Part shown: positions 5,016-13,941 of the stretch, piece by piece | Position numbering within the stretch: position 1 is the stretch's first letter | How the letters are laid out: every line of letters starts with the position of its first letter | Assembly: GCA_052390415.1 (NCBI GenBank) | Contig: JBQTGY010000057.1 | Location: 1-31,260, forward strand | Source of the DNA: JANNWF01 sp052390415 | GTDB lineage: Bacteria > Pseudomonadota > Gammaproteobacteria > Xanthomonadales > Xanthomonadaceae | Direction of reading: 5' to 3' | DNA: 31,260 bases | Translations under genes and position numbers: made by a program | The notes under the pieces: model-generated | The model's database searches: none | What the model saw: only the letters and a program-made list of their open reading frames with translations | What the model was told of the DNA's origin: nothing

Positions 5016-6740
5016 TCAAGCCTGAGCCACCCCACGCACCGCCACGCCCTTCCCTATCTGCTTGCCCGCATACATGGCCGCATCGGCCGCCTTGAGCAAG
5101 CTGGCTACCTGAGTGCCGTCCTGCGGCACCAGCACGTAGCCGATGGTGACGCCAACGCGGCAGTCGTGGGCGCCGTGATTGAAGGGCGCGTGGAATACCG
5201 CGAGCAGCTTGGTTGCGAGATCGGCGGCCTGCGCCTCGGTGGCCACGTCGGTGGCCACGATCACGAACTCGTCGCCGCCCACGCGGGCCACGATGTCCTG
5301 CTTGCGCACGGCCGCGGTGAGACGACTGCCAATCGCGATCAATAGTTCGTCGCCGATGTCATGCCCGTATTGGTCGTTGACCGGCTTGAAGCCGTCGAGA
5401 TCCAGCATGTAAATCGTCAACAATCGCTGCGATGTCGCATGTGGCACCAGCCTGGCCAGCGCTTCGTTCAAACCGCGACGATTGTGCAGCGCAGTCAGCG
5501 AATCGGTGTGGGCGAGCGACTTCATCACGTCGTGCTCGCGCTTGGCCTTTTGCGCCACCAGGTGCTCGGCCGCAGTGCGCAGGATGACGATGCGCATGAA
5601 CAGGAGCATGTCGAACGTCGCGCCAAATTGCAGCGAATGCAAGGTCCAGAAGTTGGCGCCGATGTGGCCGTTGATGGTCAGGGACAGGATCACCCCAGTG
5701 AAAAAGTAGCCGGTCCACGCGACGATGAAATACGTGCCCACGATGTCGCCACGGCGAACCCGCGCGATGGCGGCTTGCAAGCCGATCAACGCGGGCATCA
5801 GGCCGAACACGGCGGAGACGACACCCAACCAGCGGTTGTTCATCCAATTCAGCGCGAACAGCAGTGCGAAAAGCACGAGAACGGCAGCGAGCGCCCTCAG
5901 CGCCAGGCGCGCACGTGGATGCAGATCGTCCGCCAGTACCGCCTCCACGAATACGGCAAGCGTGGCCGAGACCATCAACAATGAAAGCCCGGCCATGTGC
6001 ACTTCAATCCAGGGCCGATCAGTCCACAAGTAGATCGCACCCAGACCAAACAGATGCATGCTGAAGAGCAAGTGGCAAACGATGACTGCCGCGTACTTTC
6101 CGTATACCGGGTCTTTCAGATTCACCCACTGTTGCAAACTGAAAACCAGCAAGCACAGGCCGATCGAGATCAGGATGCCCTGCAACAGGAATTCATGATT
6201 GGCGCGCGAGTGGAACACGGCCGGCTTCATGAATTTCACCGGCACGATCACCGAGCTGCGGGTGTCGATGCGGAGCAGCACGTCGACCTGTTCGCCGGGT
6301 TGCAGATCAAGCATCACCGCCGGCGTGCGCGAACCCAGCGGGCGATCACGGAATGGCAGCAAGCTGCCCATGGTGGCGACTTTGTCGGCGCGACCTGCGC
6401 GGGCGATGAAAACCTCGGTGCGGTTCAACAGTGCGTAGTCGATTTCCAGCACCCAGCGGCCGTCCGAATCGCTCGCGACGATTATCGGGATGTGAAACCA
6501 CAACGCATCATTGCGAAATCCCATGCCTGCGTGCGGCGAGGCCGGCAGCGTGAATTCTGCCAATCGTTGCAGCGCGTCGGTGACATCGATGTTTCGCCTG
6601 GGGTCAGACAACACCCGCACATGCGGCCACGCGTCGTGGATGCGGGTTGCGTCGTCCAGCGCAAGCGGTGCGGCAGCCGCCGGATTTGCCCCCAGCGCCC
6701 ACAATAGACACCACAGCCCCAAGGTGAAAAGCCGCTGCAT
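5016..6740 (-). CDS. Diguanylate cyclase with 7TM sensor (7TMR-DISM-type) and GGDEF domain
   Basis: This 574-residue membrane protein would make cyclic-di-GMP from two GTP. Order: signal peptide (MQRLFTLGLWCLLWALGANPAAA), a periplasmic beta-rich domain (about 25-185, of 7TMR-DISMED2 type), seven hydrophobic helices (about 190-385), a short coil, then GGDEF (about 405-565). The active site GGDEF (488-492) is intact, and RKQD (479-482), five residues upstream, is a complete product-inhibition I-site. I chose ATG 6740 because a clean signal peptide follows; upstream in-frame codons add an unlikely 47 residues. It lies 97 bp downstream of the TPR-GGDEF gene on the same strand and may be cotranscribed. 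Confidence 0.9.
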   Translation of the reverse strand: MQRLFTLGLWCLLWALGANPAAAAPLALDDATRIHDAWPHVRVLSDPRRNIDVTDALQRLAEFTLPASPHAGMGFRNDALWFHIPIIVASDSDGRWVLEIDYALLNRTEVFIARAGRADKVATMGSLLPFRDRPLGSRTPAVMLDLQPGEQVDVLLRIDTRSSVIVPVKFMKPAVFHSRANHEFLLQGILISIGLCLLVFSLQQWVNLKDPVYGKYAAVIVCHLLFSMHLFGLGAIYLWTDRPWIEVHMAGLSLLMVSATLAVFVEAVLADDLHPRARLALRALAAVLVLFALLFALNWMNNRWLGVVSAVFGLMPALIGLQAAIARVRRGDIVGTYFIVAWTGYFFTGVILSLTINGHIGANFWTLHSLQFGATFDMLLFMRIVILRTAAEHLVAQKAKREHDVMKSLAHTDSLTALHNRRGLNEALARLVPHATSQRLLTIYMLDLDGFKPVNDQYGHDIGDELLIAIGSRLTAAVRKQDIVARVGGDEFVIVATDVATEAQAADLATKLLAVFHAPFNHGAHDCRVGVTIGYVLVPQDGTQVASLLKAADAAMYAGKQIGKGVAVRGVAQA

Positions 6741-6837
6741 GCATGCGCTGCCGGATCGCTGTTCGAGATTCAGTATATTTTGCAGATGGGCGGTTTTACC
6801 GCGTCCTCGCACATTGTGCTCCGGCGACGCCGACGCC

Positions 6838-9048
6838 TCAGGTGTCTGCTTCGACGGCGCGGCGCACGTTGCCAGCAGCAATCAAGGCTTCAATCGACAC
6901 GCCATCCAGCGGGGCTTCTACCGGCGTGGCCGCACCGACAAAACCGACTCCACGATCCTTGCCCTCACCTTTTGCGCAGTAGAGCGCGGCATCTGCCACG
7001 CGCAAGCTCAGGTGCCAATCGCCGGTACGATGGGGCCACAAGGGTAATGGCGCGTAGCCGATTGACGCGGTCATGGCGATGCGTGCGGATTCCAACTGCA
7101 GCGGGCGCGAATGCAATTGCGTGCGGATGCGTCTGCACAGCGCGGAGGCGGCGGCGACGCCGACGTCGGGACACAGCCAGACAAACTCTTCACCGCCCCA
7201 GCGAACGAGTACATCCGAGCCACGCTGGATCTCACGCAGCAGATTGGCCAGGTGGACCAGCGCCTGGTCGCCAACCAGATGGCCGTGCTGGTCATTGAGT
7301 GCCTTGAAGTCATCGATATCGATGATCAGCACCAACATGCCGGGGGCACCGGTCGACTGGCTGCGCTGCTCCCAGCCCAGCATGTATTCGTTGAGAAAGC
7401 GCCGATTGGGCAGCTGGGTCAGTTCGTCGCGCAGACTCTGGTTGCGGACCAGTTCATTCAACGTTTGCAGGTTGCCACGTTGGGCTTCGATTTCATGGTT
7501 CTTGTCGGCCAGGGCGCGGTTGGCGCGGGCGCGGAAACGCACGGCGCGTACCAGCAGCGCCGCTACCACGCTCAAGCCCAGCACACCCGCGCCCAGCGTC
7601 CAGGCCAACCAGCGCTGACGTTGTTCGGCCGTTCGCAGTTCGATGATCGCGGCTTCCTGGCGCACACGTTCCACTTCCGAGGCCGCCAGTTCGCGATCAC
7701 GTTCGGCGAGATCGATGGCACCCTGCAACTTGGCCATACGTTCCTTCGAATCCGCGTTGATGACTTCGTCGCTGATGGTCTTGAACTCGCGCATACGCGC
7801 CAGGGCCTGGTCGTGGCGGCCCAGCGCTTCCAGGTTGTCGACCATCAACGGCAATAGCTCAAGTCGCTTGGGACGGTTGTCCAGTTCTGCCTGAATCGCA
7901 TGCGCTTGCTCAAGGAATTCAGCAGCGCGCTGGCGCTGCTCGAGCATGACCAAGGTTTCGCCGATGTTCTTCAGCGCGATGGCCTGACCGACACGGTCGG
8001 ACGCGGCGCGCTGCAAGGCCAACACTTCTTCAAAGCTGGCCAGCGCCGCACTCAGCTTGCCCTGCGTTTGCAATATCGAGGCAAGGTTGTTGAGACCACT
8101 GGAAGGAGACGAGCCCTGCGCACGCGCCTCGCTGACCGACTGCTCGAAGTAACGTTGCGCGGCCAGCAGTTCGCCGCGGCCGTGTTCGGCGGTGCCCAGA
8201 TTGTTGTAAATCGCAGGCAGACGCCGCCGCTCGACTGCGTCATCCAGCGCCCGTTTCTCAGCGCGTTTCAAATAACTGATCGCACGCGCCGGCTCTTTGG
8301 CGTAGATGAACATGCCGCCGAAGTTCATCAGGAATCCCGCATCCAGCGGCACGCCGGCGCCTTCGGCAGCCTGCTCTGCGGCCAGCATCGATTCAATCGC
8401 TTCCGGCGTTCGCCCTTGCTGCACCAACGCCACCCCCAGCACTCGTCGCAACGCAAACAGCTGTCTGGAAGGGGTGTCGCCGAGCAGTGCCAAGCCCTTG
8501 CGGGCCGATTGTTCGGCCTGCGGAAAATGACCCATCTGAATCTGCATCCCGGTCGCGTTGTCCCATAACTGAGCCATCGCTTCAGCAGACAACCCCCGCG
8601 CAGCCAGCGCTTCAACGCGAACCATCAGCGATTCACCCGCAGGCGCGCTGCGCAGTGCCGTGGCGGCTTGCATGGCCGCTGCCAGCAACCGACGCTCGTC
8701 TTCCGGCGACAGCTTCGCCGCTTGCAAAGTGTCAAACAGCGCCAACACTTCGGGATGGTGCGCCAGTGCGGCCTGCGCCTCGATCAGCAGCAGCGCGAGT
8801 GCATCACGTTGTACGGGGGTACTCGTCTGCCAGACCGGCCCAAGCAGATCGACCACAGCTTGCGGATTCTCAGCAGCAAGCGATTGCGCCTGCCGCAACA
8901 GATCGTCAGCGGCAACGGGAGTCGCATTCGCGGCGACCGGGGGCGAGTCGGCTGCCACCACCAGCCCCGAGCAAGCAAGCATCAGCATGCAGAGCAGCAG
9001 CGGCCGCCAAACGATTGCGATTCCGCAGAAACACATGAACTGGCGCAC
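6838..9048 (-). CDS. Diguanylate cyclase with periplasmic TPR domain
   Basis: The 736-residue protein has a signal peptide (residues 1-32, ending near GLVVAADS), a long helical region with tetratricopeptide-like repeats (about 50-430), a coiled coil (about 430-485), one transmembrane helix (about 488-510), a second coil and a GGDEF domain (about 545-690). The active motif is GGEEF (618-622) and the I-site RGSD (609-612) is present, so it should be an active, product-inhibited cyclase. The TPR region presumably senses a periplasmic protein partner. Start could be 9048 or Met5 at 9036; both give a signal peptide. It is followed on the same strand by another diguanylate cyclase. Confidence 0.9.
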   Translation of the reverse strand: MRQFMCFCGIAIVWRPLLLCMLMLACSGLVVAADSPPVAANATPVAADDLLRQAQSLAAENPQAVVDLLGPVWQTSTPVQRDALALLLIEAQAALAHHPEVLALFDTLQAAKLSPEDERRLLAAAMQAATALRSAPAGESLMVRVEALAARGLSAEAMAQLWDNATGMQIQMGHFPQAEQSARKGLALLGDTPSRQLFALRRVLGVALVQQGRTPEAIESMLAAEQAAEGAGVPLDAGFLMNFGGMFIYAKEPARAISYLKRAEKRALDDAVERRRLPAIYNNLGTAEHGRGELLAAQRYFEQSVSEARAQGSSPSSGLNNLASILQTQGKLSAALASFEEVLALQRAASDRVGQAIALKNIGETLVMLEQRQRAAEFLEQAHAIQAELDNRPKRLELLPLMVDNLEALGRHDQALARMREFKTISDEVINADSKERMAKLQGAIDLAERDRELAASEVERVRQEAAIIELRTAEQRQRWLAWTLGAGVLGLSVVAALLVRAVRFRARANRALADKNHEIEAQRGNLQTLNELVRNQSLRDELTQLPNRRFLNEYMLGWEQRSQSTGAPGMLVLIIDIDDFKALNDQHGHLVGDQALVHLANLLREIQRGSDVLVRWGGEEFVWLCPDVGVAAASALCRRIRTQLHSRPLQLESARIAMTASIGYAPLPLWPHRTGDWHLSLRVADAALYCAKGEGKDRGVGFVGAATPVEAPLDGVSIEALIAAGNVRRAVEADT

Positions 9049-9196
9049 GCGTGTTGGCCTCCATTGCCAAAAATGCGCGCGACGTGGCGACCGGCGCAGC
9101 CCCAGTGTCGGCTGCCTGCAGGCACGGACGCAATGGATTCGATCTCAGGTCGCTGACGACGCTTCGCCCGCGCCGCCCATCCCCGCCGAAGCGCCC

Positions 9197-10318
9197 CTAC
9201 AACACGCCAAAATTGCGCAACAATCGCACCAGCAAATACGCCATGCCCGCGGTCGCCGGGATCGTCAGCACCCACGCCCAGACGATGCGTTCGATCACCG
9301 ACCACTTCAGCGCGCGCGGATTCTTGGCGAAGCCCACGCCCATGATGGCGGTGGAAATGCTGTGCGTGGTCGACACTGGCATGCCCAGCATGGCGGCACC
9401 GGAGAGGATCGTCGCCGACGCGGTTTCTGCGGCAAATCCATGAATCGGGTGCAGCTTGACCATCTTGTGGCCCAGCGTCTTGATGATGCGCCAGCCGCCC
9501 AATGCAGTGCCCGCCGCCATCACCAAGGCGCAGGTGACCTTGATCCAGGTATCGATGCCCTCGCCTTCTGGCTTCAGGAACGCGAGGAGGGCGGGCAATT
9601 CGTCCAGGGTGCCCACCGACTGCGCGCCGATCAGCGCCAAGGCAATGATGCCCATGGTCTTTTGCGCATCATTCAAACCATGCGCAAAGCCCATGTAGGC
9701 CGCAGAGGCAATTTGCGCCTTGCCGAAAAAGCTGTTCACCCAACGCGGGCGCGATATGCGCCCCAGCCATCCGCCGCGTCGATTCATCCAACTGACGACC
9801 GCAAACAACAGGCCCATGATCAGGAAGCCGAGCATGAAGCCCAGCAGCGGCGAGCTGATCATGGGCAGCAGGACTTTGTAGAGAATCCCGCCGCCCTTGT
9901 ACCAAGCGTCACCCGCCTTGGCCCAAATCAAGGCTCCCCAATTGTTGTCGGCGGCGGCCAAAGCAGCGCCACACAACCCACCGATCAAGGCGTGGCTGGA
10001 GGAAGAAGGCAAACCCCACCACCACGTGATCAGATTCCAGACGATGCCGCCGAGCAGGCCGCAGATCAGGATTTCCGAGGTCACCACGATGACATCGGAA
10101 TTGATCAGGCCGGACGAGATGGTCATTGCCACCGCCTCACCCGACAAGGCACCAATCAGGTTCATGACCACCGCCAGCATGATCGCCTGACTCGGTGTCA
10201 GCACCTTGGTTGCCACCACCGTGGCGATGGAGTTGGCGGTGTCGTGAAAACCGTTGATGAACTCGAAGATCAGCGCGGTCAGGATGCACAGCAGGATGAC
10301 TGCCAGGGCGACGCTCAT
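9197..10318 (-). CDS. pit: Low-affinity inorganic phosphate transporter, PiT family
   Basis: This 373-residue inner-membrane protein imports metal-phosphate by proton symport. Both PiT signature repeats are present: GFHDTANSIATVVATK (about residues 23-38) with GLPSSSSHALIGG, and GFAHGLNDAQKTMG with GMPVSTTHSISTAIMG in the second half. About ten hydrophobic helices are visible. The gene starts 2 nt after the DUF47 gene, a widely conserved pairing, and is under the same Pho-box promoter. It is shorter than E. coli PitA but of normal length for the DUF47-linked group. Confidence 0.93.
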   Translation of the reverse strand: MSVALAVILLCILTALIFEFINGFHDTANSIATVVATKVLTPSQAIMLAVVMNLIGALSGEAVAMTISSGLINSDVIVVTSEILICGLLGGIVWNLITWWWGLPSSSSHALIGGLCGAALAAADNNWGALIWAKAGDAWYKGGGILYKVLLPMISSPLLGFMLGFLIMGLLFAVVSWMNRRGGWLGRISRPRWVNSFFGKAQIASAAYMGFAHGLNDAQKTMGIIALALIGAQSVGTLDELPALLAFLKPEGEGIDTWIKVTCALVMAAGTALGGWRIIKTLGHKMVKLHPIHGFAAETASATILSGAAMLGMPVSTTHSISTAIMGVGFAKNPRALKWSVIERIVWAWVLTIPATAGMAYLLVRLLRNFGVL

Positions 10319-10320
10319 GC

Positions 10321-10947
10321 TCAGGAATTCTTGAGCACGATCTGGTAACAGACCACGCCGGCCTCACGGCAGCGGTCGATGGCCTTCTCCAGAATCTCGA
10401 AAAACTCCTTGATGAGCACCACCTGCAGGCCTTCGTATTGGCCGGCATACAGATCGCGGTAAAGCTCCAGAATCAGTCGATCGGCTTCGTTTTCAATGGC
10501 CCGCAATTGGTCGTTGAGGCTCTTCATGCGCTCGAGGTTCATCTTGCGCAGCTCGGCAACCATCTTCACCACGACGTCGGCCGCTTGCACCAACATCGCC
10601 GCACGTGGAGCGAAGTCGATGCCGGCCAGATGGCGTTTGGCGAGCACGTAGCGATCAGCGAATTTCTCCACCTGCTTGGGAATCTTGTACAACGCGCTGC
10701 CCAGCGCCTCGATGTCCTCGCGTTCCAGTGGGGTGACAAAGGTCTTCACCAGTTCGGTGCTGATCTCATCGGCCACTTGGCGCTCACGCTGGCGGGCCAA
10801 CTTGAAATCACCCAAGGACGGTTCCGGGCTGGGATCGCGAACCAAGGTGTGCAATGCGTGCACGGCATCCGCGGCACCTTGCGCGGCGCTCTCCAGCAGC
10901 GAATAAAAGCGGGTGCCTTTGCCGAAAATGGTTTGCAGGGAAAACAT
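10321..10947 (-). CDS. DUF47 (PhoU-like) Pit accessory protein
   Basis: This 208-residue all-helical cytoplasmic protein is of the DUF47/PhoU-like family, whose members accompany PiT transporters and are thought to control them. It begins MFSLQTIFGKGTRFYSLLE and contains the family-typical helix with RQREQVADEI-like charge pattern, ALYKIPKQVEKFADRY, and a C-terminal KEFFEILEKAIDRCREAG. ATG 10947 is supported by AGGA about 9 nt upstream; an ATG 12 codons further upstream lacks this. It is the first gene of the operon with pit. The equivalent Sinorhizobium meliloti orfA-pit operon is PhoB-controlled. Confidence 0.9.
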   Translation of the reverse strand: MFSLQTIFGKGTRFYSLLESAAQGAADAVHALHTLVRDPSPEPSLGDFKLARQRERQVADEISTELVKTFVTPLEREDIEALGSALYKIPKQVEKFADRYVLAKRHLAGIDFAPRAAMLVQAADVVVKMVAELRKMNLERMKSLNDQLRAIENEADRLILELYRDLYAGQYEGLQVVLIKEFFEILEKAIDRCREAGVVCYQIVLKNS

Positions 10948-10983
10948 GCGCGTTCCTGGAGTGGCGACGATCGGGCGGCGCAC

Positions 10984-11036
10984 AGGATAACGGCCGCGCG
11001 GCGAAGTGTGACAGCATCGTGACGCTTCGATGACAG
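10984..11036 (-). promoter_or_regulatory. Triple Pho box and promoter of the DUF47-pit operon
   Basis: On the reverse strand three 7-bp direct repeats occur at 11-bp period: CTGTCAT (11036-11030), GCGTCAC (11025-11019) and CTGTCAC (11014-11008), separated by 4-nt spacers. This is the PhoB binding architecture (CTGTCAT-N4-CTGTCAY). TATCCT (10989-10984) lies 18 nt downstream and can serve as the -10, so the last repeat occupies the -35 region. The start codon is about 60 nt from the box. Control by phosphate via PhoB is strongly suggested; whether activation or repression is not shown by sequence. Confidence 0.8.
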
Positions 11037-11108
11037 CGAACGGCGGCGTAAGCGCTCGGACAGCACGGCCGCTCCGCTATCGTTAGCGCACCCATTTGCA
11101 GAACCGCC

Positions 11109-11657
11109 ATGCCAGACCGGGCACTTCCAATCCTGCACGCCATTGCCTATGTGCGTTCGCCCTACGCTCATCGCATCGATGCGCCGCACCAGCCGACCGT
11201 GATCGAAGGCACCGAAACGGGCGCTGCCGCTGAAGCTGTGGTTGAGTTTGTGGCCGACTTCCCCGCCGCTGCGTTCCGCGATCTGGAGGGGTTTCAGCGC
11301 ATCTGGCTGATCTTCGCTTTCCACCGCAGCCAAGGCTGGAAGTCAGAAGTGAGGCCACCACGTGGCGGTGGCAAGCGCAGCGTGCTGGCCACACGCTCAC
11401 CGCATCGACCGAACGCCATCGGGCTGTCAGCAGTGGAATTGCTCGCTATCAATGCTCACAGCTTGCGCGTGCGCGGCCTCGACTTGCTAGACGGCACGCC
11501 CATACTCGATATCAAACCCTACGTGCCATACGCCGATGCATTTCCAGGCTCGCGCGCCGGCTGGATCGACAGTCTCGACGCTTCCCATGGCACGCACTCC
11601 GCCCCCGGCCCACGCCGACCGCGAAACCAGCGGCCGGCTGACGATGGGGTCGGCTGA
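11109..11657 (+). CDS. trmO: tRNA (t6A37) N6-methyltransferase TrmO (TsaA/YaeB family)
   Basis: TrmO methylates N6-threonylcarbamoyladenosine at position 37 of certain tRNAs using SAM. The 182-residue product carries the family signatures: an N-terminal IAYVRSPY strand, LEGFQRIWLIFAFH, PRGGGKRSVLATRSPHRPNAIGLS and LDLLDGTPILDIKPYVPYAD. Only the catalytic TsaA domain (about 1-155) is present; the C-terminal domain of E. coli TrmO (about 235 aa) is missing and replaced by a short basic tail, so it is either a single-domain form or shortened. It is divergent from the DUF47-pit operon and convergent with the next gene, 1 nt away. Confidence 0.88.
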   Translation: MPDRALPILHAIAYVRSPYAHRIDAPHQPTVIEGTETGAAAEAVVEFVADFPAAAFRDLEGFQRIWLIFAFHRSQGWKSEVRPPRGGGKRSVLATRSPHRPNAIGLSAVELLAINAHSLRVRGLDLLDGTPILDIKPYVPYADAFPGSRAGWIDSLDASHGTHSAPGPRRPRNQRPADDGVG

Positions 11658-11658
11658 C

Positions 11659-12654
11659 TCACTCGAAACCGTCAGCGAACCGATGCAGAGGTTCCGGCAT
11701 GCGGGTGACGAACATGCGTGGGTCAGTTGCCATCACGCCATTCGGCGCCAGGTCGGTCGTGAAAAACCCGGGTGCCTGCGTTCGGCTGCCCACCAACAAG
11801 CCACCTTCCGCAGTCAGGGTGAGGTCGTCTGCGTATGTAAAGGTCTGGTTGAGCTCCAGGTTTCCGGTCGCGGCGTCCAGGCGCATCAAGCTGAAGAAAT
11901 TGCCGGAGCTGCCCAACATGGTCACGTAAAAATCGTTGCTGGCCGGGTTGAACAGCACGCCGCGAGCATCCGTCAGGCCGATCATGGGAGCCAAATCGCG
12001 GACGAAGCTGCCGGCGTTGGTCAGCTCGACGAGGTCGTAAGCAGTAAGGACCGCCAAGTTGCCGTTGGGAAGGATGTCGACGTCGTAGACCTGGTTATCT
12101 TCGAAGATCACCTCTCCGGTCGTGCCATGCCTGGAAAATCGCCGAAGCACGTTCTGACCACCGACATACAGGGTGGTGTCGCGGGATACCGCGATCTTGC
12201 CGAAGGAAAGATTGCCAAACACGTAGTCGGTGCCTTGATAGCGACGGACCACCGAGCCATCGTCCTCAAGCACCAGCACCTCGTAACCCAGGTCCGCGAC
12301 TGCCACCACATACAACCTGCCGTCCGGTCCAAACGCTGTGCCTTTGAATCCGTCGGTGAAACCGGGGATTTGCAATGAAGCGACCACTTCCCCACGTGGA
12401 TTGACTTGCAGGATGTCGGCCCGGTCGGAAGCGGTGGCGTAATAGTCACCGACCGTCAGACGGAACCCGGCACCACGGGTGGGACCGCCCCAAACGGTGG
12501 GCGCTTTCCGCGCTGCAGAATCGCCGACGAAGTCGCCGCGTGCGTCATGGCTGGGGGAAGTCGCAGCGGCGGGCGTGCCTGCCTGGAATGCCAATCCGAC
12601 CACCATCAGGAAGAGATAAATTGCTTTTTTCCAAATAACTTGCAGTGAATTCAT
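11659..12654 (-). CDS. Secreted beta-propeller-like protein with C-terminal FADGFE
   Basis: This 331-residue protein has a signal peptide (MNSLQVIWKKAIYLFLMVVG, cleaved near residue 30) and then repeated short beta-rich blocks (GPDGRLYVVAV, DTTLYVGGQNVLRRF, LPNGNLAVLTAYDLVEL, TAEGGLLVGSRTQ) that look like NHL/SMP-30-type propeller blades. No catalytic signature is recognised. It ends ...RFADGFE; I associate hydrophobic-F-x-D/N-G-F-E endings with exported proteins of this bacterial group, possibly a sorting tag. ATG 12654 is chosen for the signal peptide. It overlaps no gene and converges on trmO. Confidence 0.72.
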   Translation of the reverse strand: MNSLQVIWKKAIYLFLMVVGLAFQAGTPAAATSPSHDARGDFVGDSAARKAPTVWGGPTRGAGFRLTVGDYYATASDRADILQVNPRGEVVASLQIPGFTDGFKGTAFGPDGRLYVVAVADLGYEVLVLEDDGSVVRRYQGTDYVFGNLSFGKIAVSRDTTLYVGGQNVLRRFSRHGTTGEVIFEDNQVYDVDILPNGNLAVLTAYDLVELTNAGSFVRDLAPMIGLTDARGVLFNPASNDFYVTMLGSSGNFFSLMRLDAATGNLELNQTFTYADDLTLTAEGGLLVGSRTQAPGFFTTDLAPNGVMATDPRMFVTRMPEPLHRFADGFE

Positions 12655-12879
12655 GAAGTGATGGTTTACCGATCTGTGCTGGAATTGTAGCCAGAGCAAG
12701 CGGCAACCGGAAAGCCCGTCGGCGGACTACTCCCTCGTCCGACTACACCGGAGCACAGGAGCACAGTCACGACCCCAAGGACGAACAAGCCGAACCGATC
12801 GCGTTCGTCAGCCTCGAACATCCCAGTTGGCGCTGCGGGTTGAGACGTTTTCATCACGTCACGGGCAACGTGGCGACGC

Positions 12880-13830
12880 TCACCTGCGGCTGGTCGCCTG
12901 TTGGTGCCGGAGGCAGCTACGCTGACCGGCTTCAATCAGCGCGGGCAGATGTTCGGCCAGGTGATCGAGCAAGGCGCGCGCGGCGGGCAACAAGGCACGC
13001 TGCGATGGGAAGGCGGCGTGCAGGATGCCGACCGGCAGCGACCAGTCCGCCAGCACGCGTTGAAGGGTGCCGGCCTGCAGCGCTTCCGCACAGATGGAGG
13101 TCGGCAACAGCGCGACGCCGAGACCCTGCAGCGCCAAACCGAGCAGCAGTGGGAAATCATGCGCGGCGACACGCGGCTCGAAGTCGATCCGCTCGCGCGT
13201 TTGATTGGGGCCGTGCAGTTCCCAGTTTTGCCGGCCTTCGCCTTCCGCCATGCTGAGGATGGCGTGGTTCGCCAGCGCTTCGGGTGATTGTGGACTGCCA
13301 GCGCGCAACAAATAGTCCGGACTGGCGACCAGCAATTCCTGCGAATCACCGAATCGATGGATGGCGATATCGCCTTCCGGCAATAATTTGGTGCGTACCC
13401 GCAGGGCGATGTCGAGACCTTCATCGAGCAAGTCAAAGCGCCGATTGCTGACTCGCATCTCGACCCGCACCTCCGGATATTTCTGCAGGAACGTCACCAA
13501 CAGCGGCGGCATCTCGCGCTGCGCAAGGGAAACCGGGCAACTGATCCGGACTCGTCCACGAGGCACCGAGCTCAAGCGCTGCACCGCGGCCGTCGCCGCA
13601 TCTGCGGCATCAAGCATGGCACGCGCCTGCTCGTAGACCTGGCGGCCGATATCCGTGACCGCAAAGCGCCGCGTTGATCGCAGCAGGAGGCGCACGCCCA
13701 ACCGCTTTTCAAGCTCGGAGATCCGCCGGCTAAGCCGGGATTTGGGCACACCGGTGGCGCGCTCGGCGGCGGTAAAGCCGGCGTGTTCGACCACGCGGGC
13801 AAAAAAGGCGAGATCGTTGAGATCGTCCAT
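12880..13830 (-). CDS. LysR-family transcriptional regulator
   Basis: This 316-residue regulator has an N-terminal winged helix-turn-helix (residues 1-60: FFARVVEHAGFTAAERATGVPKSRLSRRISELEKRLGVRLL) and a C-terminal periplasmic-binding-like effector domain (about 85-300). It is close in style to AaeR/YafC-like LysR proteins that begin MDDLNDL.FFA.VV. It is divergent from the azoreductase gene with 111 bp between starts containing a perfect palindrome, so it very likely controls azoR, possibly in response to a quinone or electrophile. The start at 13830 gives the usual family N-terminus; an in-frame ATG lies 4 codons upstream. Confidence 0.9.
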   Translation of the reverse strand: MDDLNDLAFFARVVEHAGFTAAERATGVPKSRLSRRISELEKRLGVRLLLRSTRRFAVTDIGRQVYEQARAMLDAADAATAAVQRLSSVPRGRVRISCPVSLAQREMPPLLVTFLQKYPEVRVEMRVSNRRFDLLDEGLDIALRVRTKLLPEGDIAIHRFGDSQELLVASPDYLLRAGSPQSPEALANHAILSMAEGEGRQNWELHGPNQTRERIDFEPRVAAHDFPLLLGLALQGLGVALLPTSICAEALQAGTLQRVLADWSLPVGILHAAFPSQRALLPAARALLDHLAEHLPALIEAGQRSCLRHQQATSRR

Positions 13831-13882
13831 TGTCCTGCTCATGGAACGGAGAAGTGCATAAGACCCAATTTATCCCTGATGC

Positions 13883-13902
13883 GCAACAGAGGATTCTGTT
13901 GC
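13883..13902. promoter_or_regulatory. Perfect palindrome between lysR and azoR
   Basis: GCAACAGA-GGAT-TCTGTTGC is a perfect inverted repeat with 8-bp arms, placed 52 nt from the lysR start and 39 nt from the azoR start. Position and symmetry suit the binding site of the divergent LysR regulator, although a canonical T-N11-A is not clean within it. There is no T run, so a terminator is unlikely. Confidence 0.6.
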
Positions 13903-13941
13903 CACGCCGGTCCTTCGACCGCAGCGATCGGGAGATTCCTC

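Noticed and set aside
8660..10348. A long + strand frame antisense to the TPR-GGDEF and pit genes
   Set aside because: It crosses two well-supported genes and their intergenic region, and its composition is typical of a shadow frame.
12666..12854. Possible 62-codon membrane protein on the - strand
   Set aside because: One hydrophobic segment but no ribosome binding site or recognisable pattern, and it overlaps the upstream region of the secreted-protein gene; not enough support.
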